From Novosphingobium sp. (GTDB lineage Bacteria; Pseudomonadota; Alphaproteobacteria; Sphingomonadales; Sphingomonadaceae): 64,000 nucleotides of DNA. The stretch's first letter is position 1, and the number at the start of each line of letters is the position of its first letter. A program made the translations under genes and the position numbers. Positions 58,335 through 64,000 of the stretch are shown here, one piece after another. The DNA lies in the NCBI GenBank assembly GCA_024236215.1, contig JACKKX010000001.1, positions 434,001 to 498,000 of the forward strand, given 5' to 3'. The notes beneath the pieces were generated by a model. That model made no database searches and was not told the DNA's origin. It saw only the letters and a list, made by a program, of their open reading frames with translations.

Positions 58335-59433
58335 GGCCCGAGTTCCCCTGCCCAAACCCTGGATCGAAGCGATCCACGCCTATGTTCCCGGCAAGAGCGT
58401 CGGGGCGGATGGCAAGCCGCTAGTCAAGCTTTCGGCCAACGAGAACCCGTTGGGTTCCAGCCCCGCCGCGCTGGCCGCGCGCGCCGATGCCCAGGCCCCT
58501 TCGCGCTATCCCGATCCCGGCAGCAATGCCCTGCGCGCAGCGATCGGCGCGCTCGGCGGCATTTCTCCTGACCGGGTCGTGATGGGCACGGGCTCTGACG
58601 AGCTGCTCAACCTGATCGTCCAGGGCTATGCCGGGCCGGGCGACGAGGTGCTGTTTTCGCGCCACAGCTTTGCGGTTTACGAAATCGCCGCGCGGCGCTG
58701 CGGGGCTGAGCCGGTGATCGCCCCCGATGCCGATTATGGCTGCGATGTCGATGCCCTGCTCGCGCTGGTCAGCCCGCGCACCCGCGTGGTCTTCCTGGCC
58801 AATCCCAACAATCCCACCGGCAGCTATCTGCCGCGCGGCGAGGTGGCCCGGCTTCACGCCGCACTGCCCGCCGATGTGGTGCTGGTGATCGACCAGGCCT
58901 ATGCCGAATATGTTGCCCCCGAGGACGATGACCGCGCGCTCGAACTGGCCGCTGAGCATGCCAACGTGCTGGTGACGCGGACCTTTTCCAAAATCTATGG
59001 CCTTGCGGGAGAGCGGGTGGGCTGGGCCACCGGGGCGCCGGGGCTGATCGAGACGCTCAACCGCATCCGCGGGCCGTTCAACGTCACCAACACCGCCCAG
59101 GCCGCCGCATTGGCCGCGCTGGGCGATCAGGACTTCGTGGTCCGCTCGCGCGAGCACAACCGCGCGGTGCGCGCGCGGTTTGCAGCTTCTATCGAAGCAT
59201 TGGGCAACCACGGGCTGCGCCCTCTGCCAAGCGAGGCCAATTTCGTGCTGGTGCTGTTCGAGGGGCGGCTCAAGGCCGGCCAGGCCTATGAAGGCCTTGC
59301 CGAGGCCGGCTTTATCGTCCGCTGGATGCCGAACCACGGTCTGCCCGATGCGCTGCGCATCACCATCGGCACCGCCGAGGAAATGGACCGGGTCGCCGCA
59401 GTGCTGCGCGATCTGGCGGAGGCGGCGAAGTGA
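58333..59433 (+). CDS. hisC: histidinol-phosphate / aromatic aminotransferase
   Basis: A 366-residue PLP aminotransferase of the HisC group. [81 protein letters not shown] and [19 protein letters not shown] (PLP lysine in FSKIYG) are all present. HisC uses histidinol phosphate; homologues next to tyrC often also transaminate prephenate or phenylpyruvate. The tyrosine-pathway dehydrogenase tyrC overlaps its end, which favours an aromatic role. The ATG is divergent from, and overlapping, metX. Confidence 0.93.
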   Translation: MARVPLPKPWIEAIHAYVPGKSVGADGKPLVKLSANENPLGSSPAALAARADAQAPSRYPDPGSNALRAAIGALGGISPDRVVMGTGSDELLNLIVQGYAGPGDEVLFSRHSFAVYEIAARRCGAEPVIAPDADYGCDVDALLALVSPRTRVVFLANPNNPTGSYLPRGEVARLHAALPADVVLVIDQAYAEYVAPEDDDRALELAAEHANVLVTRTFSKIYGLAGERVGWATGAPGLIETLNRIRGPFNVTNTAQAAALAALGDQDFVVRSREHNRAVRARFAASIEALGNHGLRPLPSEANFVLVLFEGRLKAGQAYEGLAEAGFIVRWMPNHGLPDALRITIGTAEEMDRVAAVLRDLAEAAK

Positions 59434-60347
59434 GCTTTTCCCGCGTCGCGATCGTCGGGCTTGGCCTGCTGGGAGGATCGACCGGGCTGGCGGTGCGCGA
59501 GATGCTGCCCGGCATGGCCACCAGCGGCTGGGACGCCGATCCCGCCACCCGCCAGCGAGCCGCCGAGCGTGGTCTGGTCGAGCGGGTATGCGAAACCGCC
59601 GCCGAGGCGGTTGAGGGCGCCGATCTGGTGATCCTGTGCGTACCGGTGGGCGCGATGGGCGAGGCGGCCCGCGCGATCCTGCCGGGATTGGCCGAGGGCG
59701 TCACCGTCAGCGATGTCGGTTCATCCAAGCAGACCGTTGCCCGCGTGCTGGCCGAGGCTCTGCCCGGCATTGCCGTGATCCCAGCGCATCCGGTGGCGGG
59801 AACCGAACGCAGCGGCCCCGATGCGGGCTTTGCCAGCCTGTTTCGCAACCGCTGGTGCATCGTCACCCCGCCCGCCGATGCCGATCCCGTCCGGGTCGCG
59901 GCACTGTGCGCATTCTGGGAAGGGCTTGGAGCCAAGGTCGAGACGATGGACGCCGCGCACCACGATCTGGTGCTCGCGGTCACCAGCCATCTGCCACACC
60001 TGATCGCCTATACCATCGTCGGCACTGCCGACGATCTGGAAGGGGTAACCCAGAGCGAGGTGATCAAGTATTCGGCCGGCGGTTTTCGTGACTTCACCCG
60101 CATCGCCGCTTCCGACCCCACCATGTGGCGCGACGTGTTCCTTTCCAACAAGGATGCGGTGCTCGAAATGCTCCAGCGCTTCAGCGAGGATCTCACCGCG
60201 TTGCAACGCGCGATCCGCGTCGGCGATGGGCAGGCGCTGTTCGAGCAATTCACCCGCACCCGCGATATCCGCCGCTCGATCATCGAGGAAGGGCAGGACG
60301 ATGCGCGGCCCGATTTCGGGCGCAGCGATCATGGCGGGTCAGCTTAG
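59430..60347 (+). CDS. tyrC: prephenate/cyclohexadienyl dehydrogenase TyrC
   Basis: A 305-residue NAD(P)-dependent dehydrogenase of tyrosine biosynthesis. The nucleotide-binding loop is [60 protein letters not shown] and [16 protein letters not shown] with the catalytic His match TyrA/TyrC. It begins at a GTG overlapping the hisC stop. It is convergent with the Nramp gene with a 9-base overlap. Confidence 0.94.
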   Translation: MSFSRVAIVGLGLLGGSTGLAVREMLPGMATSGWDADPATRQRAAERGLVERVCETAAEAVEGADLVILCVPVGAMGEAARAILPGLAEGVTVSDVGSSKQTVARVLAEALPGIAVIPAHPVAGTERSGPDAGFASLFRNRWCIVTPPADADPVRVAALCAFWEGLGAKVETMDAAHHDLVLAVTSHLPHLIAYTIVGTADDLEGVTQSEVIKYSAGGFRDFTRIAASDPTMWRDVFLSNKDAVLEMLQRFSEDLTALQRAIRVGDGQALFEQFTRTRDIRRSIIEEGQDDARPDFGRSDHGGSA

Positions 60348-61598
60348 CAGGAATACCCCTGCCACGATCCACATCACCGCGGTTGAGATCCAGCCGCCGA
60401 ATTCCAGCCAGCCGGAAACCGCCAGATTGCCCATGATCCGCCGGTTCTTTGCAATCAGCATGGTCACCACCATCAGCGGCGGGGCGAGCAGCCCATTGAC
60501 CACCGCCGCCCAGTAGAGCGCCCGCATCGGATCGATCCCGGTAAAGTTGAGCGCCACGCCCCCGGCGGTCGCAAAGGCAATCGCACCATAGAATGCCTTG
60601 GCCTCGCGCGGCTTGCGATCGAGGCCCTCGGTCCAGCCGAAGGTCTCGCTCACCGCATAGGCCGCGCTGCCCGCCAGGATCGGGACGGCGAGGAGGCCCG
60701 TGCCGATGATCCCCAGCGCGAACAGGGCAAAGGCAAAATCGCCCGCGATCGGGCGCAGCGCCTCGGCGGCCTGCGCAGCGCTGGCAATGTCGGTGATCCC
60801 GTGGGCGTTCAGCGTTGCCGCCGTGGCGACGATGATGAACAGCGCGGTGAGGTGCGAAAACCCCATCCCCACCAGGGTATCGGTGCGGATCCGCGCCAGC
60901 TCCGCTCTGGCGTGGCGGCGCGGGGTGACGTGGAGCGGCTTGGTGTGGCGGCGATGCTGTTCCTCCACCTCCTGCCCGGCCTGCCAGAAGAACAGGTAGG
61001 GGCTGATCGTGGTGCCGAAGATCGCCACCAGCGCCATCGCATTGTCGCGGTCAAAGGCAATGTGCGGCACCACAATGTCGAAAATTGCCGTGCGCCACGG
61101 CACGTCGGCCACGAACACCACGCCGACATAGGCAAACAGCGAAAGCGTGGTCCACTTGAGTATCCGCTCATACTGCGCGTAACTCAGCAGCACTTCCAGC
61201 GTCACGCTGAGCAGCGCGAACAGCGCGGTGTAAAGCAGCACCGGCCCCGGCACCACCAGCGCCAGCACCGCGCCCATCGCCCCCAGATCGGCCCCGAGAT
61301 TGATCACGTTGGCGATCAGCAGCATCACCACCACCACCCTCAGCAGCCACGGCGGATAGTTGCGCCGCAGGTTCTGCGCGATGCCGCGCCCGGTGGTCGC
61401 CCCGATCCGCGCGCAGATCGCCTGGATCGAGGCAAGCAGCGGAAAGCCGAAGAACATCGTCCAGGCCAGGCCATAGCCGAATTGCGCCCCGACCTGGCTG
61501 TAGGTGCCGATCCCCGAAGGATCGTCGTCGGCCGCCCCGGTGACCAGCCCCGGCCCCAGCACCTCAAGCGGCGAACGGCGTTCGGGGCTGTCGCTCAT
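60339..61598 (-). CDS. Nramp-family divalent metal transporter (DPSG variant)
   Basis: A 419-residue membrane protein with about eleven helices. The first helix motif is DDDPSGIGTYSQVGAQFG instead of the DPGN of manganese/iron Nramp proteins, and the helix-6 region reads FGTTISPYLFFWQAGQEVEE without the Met-Pro-His motif. This places it in the Nramp-related group whose substrates differ (magnesium or aluminium have been reported for some). Substrate here is unassigned. Its start overlaps the plsC stop. Confidence 0.85.
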   Translation of the reverse strand: MSDSPERRSPLEVLGPGLVTGAADDDPSGIGTYSQVGAQFGYGLAWTMFFGFPLLASIQAICARIGATTGRGIAQNLRRNYPPWLLRVVVVMLLIANVINLGADLGAMGAVLALVVPGPVLLYTALFALLSVTLEVLLSYAQYERILKWTTLSLFAYVGVVFVADVPWRTAIFDIVVPHIAFDRDNAMALVAIFGTTISPYLFFWQAGQEVEEQHRRHTKPLHVTPRRHARAELARIRTDTLVGMGFSHLTALFIIVATAATLNAHGITDIASAAQAAEALRPIAGDFAFALFALGIIGTGLLAVPILAGSAAYAVSETFGWTEGLDRKPREAKAFYGAIAFATAGGVALNFTGIDPMRALYWAAVVNGLLAPPLMVVTMLIAKNRRIMGNLAVSGWLEFGGWISTAVMWIVAGVFLLS

Positions 61599-62290
61599 GG
61601 CTGGTTCAGGGCATTCATGGCCTGGCGTACGCGCTCTTCGGCCTGATCGCGCGGAAGCCCGGGCATGATCGGTTCGGAGAAGCGATAGACGATGGCCCCA
61701 GGGCGCTTGATCCAGCGATGGTAAAGCGGACCCGACGCCACCGCGACCGCCACCACTGGCATGTCGAGCAACTTGTAAAGCCCGGCAAAGCCCGATTTGA
61801 GTGCAGGCATCTGACCGTGGGGGACACGCGTACCTTCGGGAAAGATCGCCAGCGGCCGTCCCTCGGCGCTGCGCTCGCGCGCGGCCGCGATCATCTTGCG
61901 CAGCGCCTTGGCGCCCTGATCGCGTTCCACTTCAACCAGGCCATAACGCCGCGCGGCATAGCCCCAGAAGGGAATCCGCATCAGCTCGGCCTTCGCGAAC
62001 ACGGCTGGATAATCCAGCAATCGCGGCAGATCGATCGCCTCGAAGAAACTTTCGTGCTTCATCGCGATCAATACCGGCCCGTGGGGCATTTTGCCTTCCA
62101 CGCGAACCTCGATCCCCAGGATCGCTTCCGCGCAGAAACGGTGCCAGCGCGCCCAGCGATCGACCGCGCGGCGGAACATCGGGCGCGGTGCAACCGACAT
62201 CGCCGCGGCCAGCACCACCACCGGGATCGAGCCAAGATAGAAGCACAGGTAGAAGGCCAGGCTGCGCAAGAGGTTCGCGATGCCGGTCAC
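61595..62290 (-). CDS. plsC: lysophospholipid acyltransferase (PlsC family)
   Basis: A 231-residue membrane acyltransferase making phosphatidic acid from lysophosphatidic acid. An N-terminal helix (about 5-30) precedes the motif MKHESFFEAIDLP, a His-X4-Glu form of the catalytic His-X4-Asp, and LAIFPEGTRVPHG, the substrate-binding motif. GLRGE-like KSGFAGLYKLLDMPVVAVAV ASGPLYHR completes the family pattern. It overlaps the Nramp gene by 4 bases and follows the YdcF-like gene by one base, so a four-gene unit is likely. Confidence 0.92.
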   Translation of the reverse strand: MTGIANLLRSLAFYLCFYLGSIPVVVLAAAMSVAPRPMFRRAVDRWARWHRFCAEAILGIEVRVEGKMPHGPVLIAMKHESFFEAIDLPRLLDYPAVFAKAELMRIPFWGYAARRYGLVEVERDQGAKALRKMIAAARERSAEGRPLAIFPEGTRVPHGQMPALKSGFAGLYKLLDMPVVAVAVASGPLYHRWIKRPGAIVYRFSEPIMPGLPRDQAEERVRQAMNALNQP

Positions 62291-62291
62291 G

Positions 62292-62822
62292 TCATTCTCC
62301 CAGGGCGCCGGCCAAAGACCGAGCGATCAGCTTGTGATATTCCTTGAACATCACCTTGAGTGTCGGGTGGGTCGGCACCGCATCTTCGGTGATTGCCACG
62401 CCTGGCGGTGCGGTGCGGCGCAGCTCCATCGCCGCGCGTCGCATGTGCCAATCGCTTGTGACCAGGCGAACGGACTTGACCTCCTGGGCTTCTATCCAGC
62501 CCGCTGTCTCCTTGGCGTTGGAACGCGTGTCGACCGCTTCGAAACCCAGCGTGACGCAGCACGCCATCAGCGCCGAGCTGACCTTGTACTGCGCAGCGAA
62601 TTCGTGCGGCTTGACCTCGCGGCCGACACCCGAAACCAGCAGACGCTTGGCCCAGCCCTCGCGCAGGACCTTGATCCCGCGATCGACCCGTCCGGCACCT
62701 CCGGTCAACACCACCACCGCATCGGTCTGCTGCTCATGCGCGGGCTGGGGCAGATCGAAGGCGAACACCAGGAAGCCCCCCATCCAGGCCAGCAGCGCGA
62801 TCGAGATCAGGCGTCGCAGCAT
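62292..62822 (-). CDS. YdcF-like (DUF218) membrane protein
   Basis: A 176-residue protein with one N-terminal helix (about 4-24) and a DUF218 domain. QTDAVVVLTGGAGRVDRGIK VLREGWAKRLLVSGVG and LVTSDWHMRRAAMELRRTAP are the family landmarks, with the conserved DAVVVLTGG and SDWHMRRA. Members include SanA and ElyC, linked to envelope integrity and lipid-carrier use. It follows ftsX by 2 bases and precedes plsC by one base. Confidence 0.88.
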   Translation of the reverse strand: MLRRLISIALLAWMGGFLVFAFDLPQPAHEQQTDAVVVLTGGAGRVDRGIKVLREGWAKRLLVSGVGREVKPHEFAAQYKVSSALMACCVTLGFEAVDTRSNAKETAGWIEAQEVKSVRLVTSDWHMRRAAMELRRTAPPGVAITEDAVPTHPTLKVMFKEYHKLIARSLAGALGE

Positions 62823-62824
62823 CG

Positions 62825-63760
62825 TCAGAGCATCCGCCCCAGGGTGCGGATCACCGTCAGCCGCGCGGTCAGCATTGCCAGCGCCACCCCGGCCAGCGGG
62901 ATCATGGCAAGCAGTAGCCAGTCGATCCAGCCGAGCGCCCCGGCATCGACCAGACCTGCGCCAAGCCCGGTGAAGCGCCGCCCCAAAAACAGCACCACCA
63001 CCAGCCCCAGCGCCAGCCCGACCGCCCCGCCACCGGAGGCGTCATAACCGATCGAACGCTGGAAAATCCGCGCGATCTGGGTATCGGTCCCGCCCAGCAA
63101 GTGGACGATCTCGATCGTGTCGCGATTGGCGCCGAGCGCGTTGCGGACCGCCAGCAGCACTGCTGACGACATTGCCAAAGCAAGCAGCGCAACCAGCGCC
63201 GCAGCCAGCCATTGCAGCGACTGGATCGCCGAGAACACCGGCTCAAGCCAGCTCGACTGGGCGTCGACCCGTGCCGCCGGTGCCACATCGCGCAGGATCC
63301 GCCGCAATCCGCCCAGGGTCTCGCCATCGACCCGGTCGCGCATCCGGGCATCGACCAGCGCGGGGATGGGAATACCGTCGTCCCCGCTGCCCGCTCCCGC
63401 GCCCAGCCAGGGTTCGACCAGCCGCTCGACCTCATCCTGCGAAACCACGTGCGCCTCGATCACCCCGGGTGTCCGCCGCAGGGTTTCCGCCGCTGCTACC
63501 GCCTGGCGATCGCGTTCGGCGGGATTGGCCTCGATCACCTGCACGGTCACGCCTCCGGCCAGTTCGTCCGAAGCGGCGCTGGCGGTGTTGGCAAGCGACA
63601 GCCCGGCCGCCGCCGCGATCACGGTCAGGGCAACCATGATCGCGATCACCCAGGGCATCGGCCCCGAGAGGCGCGCTTGCGGGACCAGCTCGGCATCGCC
63701 GCGCGAGGTCAGCCGGCGCCAGCGATCGGCCAGCGAAAGAGACTCGCCAAAGGCCATCAT
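62825..63760 (-). CDS. ftsX: cell division protein FtsX
   Basis: A 311-residue four-helix membrane protein that, with FtsE, activates peptidoglycan hydrolases at the septum. Helix 1 is near residues 36-58. The large extracellular domain (about 60-180) includes [23 protein letters not shown], and helices 2-4 include [38 protein letters not shown], the conserved FtsX coupling region. The first ATG of an ATGATG pair overlaps the ftsE stop (ATGA). Confidence 0.92.
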   Translation of the reverse strand: MMAFGESLSLADRWRRLTSRGDAELVPQARLSGPMPWVIAIMVALTVIAAAAGLSLANTASAASDELAGGVTVQVIEANPAERDRQAVAAAETLRRTPGVIEAHVVSQDEVERLVEPWLGAGAGSGDDGIPIPALVDARMRDRVDGETLGGLRRILRDVAPAARVDAQSSWLEPVFSAIQSLQWLAAALVALLALAMSSAVLLAVRNALGANRDTIEIVHLLGGTDTQIARIFQRSIGYDASGGGAVGLALGLVVVLFLGRRFTGLGAGLVDAGALGWIDWLLLAMIPLAGVALAMLTARLTVIRTLGRML

Positions 63761-64000
63761 CCGCCTCGCATGAATGGACGGCGCGGCGGATAGCGCAGCG
63801 CTCCGGTGGGGTCGGAAAGGCGCCCCTTGTCGAGCCGCATGATGAGCGAATCCGGCACTTTCTTGAGCAAGTGGACATCGTGCGTGGCGACGACGACGGT
63901 GGTACCGAGGCGATTGAGCGCCTCGAACAGGCGCAGCAGCTTGATCGCCATGTCGGGATCGACGTTGCCGGTCGGCTCGTCGGCCACCAGCATTTCGGGG
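63757..64000 (-). CDS. ftsE: cell division ATP-binding protein FtsE (3' part, cut by window edge)
   Basis: The last 81 codons of an ABC ATPase. [19 protein letters not shown] contains the Walker B motif and D-loop, and [20 protein letters not shown] has the switch His. [18 protein letters not shown] is the usual FtsE tail. The Walker A part lies outside the window. It overlaps ftsX by 4 bases, the standard ftsEX arrangement. Confidence 0.92.
   Translation of the reverse strand, partial: PEMLVADEPTGNVDPDMAIKLLRLFEALNRLGTTVVVATHDVHLLKKVPDSLIMRLDKGRLSDPTGALRYPPRRPFMRGG

Overview
This is a high-GC, very gene-dense stretch of an alphaproteobacterial chromosome. The gene content points to Sphingomonadales: cbb3 oxidase with an FnrL-type regulator, MetX/MetW, a large TonB-dependent receptor beside an exported amidohydrolase, and a flagellar regulon combining sigma-54, FliA and FlgM. 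The assignment is inferred from gene content and protein character, not from a search. No rRNA, tRNA or CRISPR array was seen, and no gene-free gap exceeds about 300 bases.

Layout. (1) 1-5588: ccoN-ccoO-ccoQ-ccoP-ccoG (minus strand, ccoG cut by the window edge), ompW, and an iron-sulfur type FnrL. Good or near-perfect FNR boxes lie in the ccoN/ompW gap and just upstream of fnrL. (2) 5627-42594: an almost complete flagellar gene set. A minus-strand block carries a MotA/ExbB-like plus ExbD-like pair, flgA, flgM, flgN, a lytic transglycosylase, flhA and fliA. A plus-strand block carries flgBCDEFGHIJKL-motAB. After a 5-kb interruption come fliC, a sigma-54 activator, fliEFGHIJKLMNOPQR, flhB, fliD and fliS. 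Two near-identical sigma-54 promoters drive flgB and the transglycosylase-flhA-fliA unit. No chemotaxis genes are present. Several flagellar parts are reduced: a 97-residue FlgD, a 270-residue FlgE, FlgH without a lipobox, FliM without the CheY-binding peptide, and FlgJ without its hydrolase domain. (3) 21423-26655, inside the flagellar region: an AT-richer HEPN-like gene split by an IS5-family element (3-bp target duplication, ends reconstructed here), then glpF-glpK and a GST-like gene. (4) 42747-48442: a LuxR-type regulator with a degenerate receiver, an exported amidohydrolase, and a TonB-dependent receptor. (5) 48659-52524: a three-gene operon encoding a membrane TIR-TPR protein with an intact predicted NADase glutamate, an unrecognised 228-residue protein, and a TPR-SLOG protein whose C-terminus resembles a dead class III cyclase. 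This is the best candidate for an undescribed signalling or defence system. (6) 52518-64000: housekeeping genes, namely a Crp/Fnr regulator, a GST, Ppx/GppA, a secreted small protein, a VOC protein, fdhD, metW-metX, hisC-tyrC, an Nramp transporter, plsC, a YdcF-like protein, ftsX and the end of ftsE.

How the parts work together. FnrL probably switches on the high-affinity oxidase and OmpW when oxygen is low. The sigma-54 activator near 27.7 kb probably turns on the early flagellar operons. These include fliA, whose product is held by FlgM until the hook is finished, and FliA then drives late genes such as fliC. Genes overlap tightly (many ATGA junctions, three convergent pairs sharing stop-codon bases, and one divergent pair with overlapping start codons), so the genome looks streamlined.
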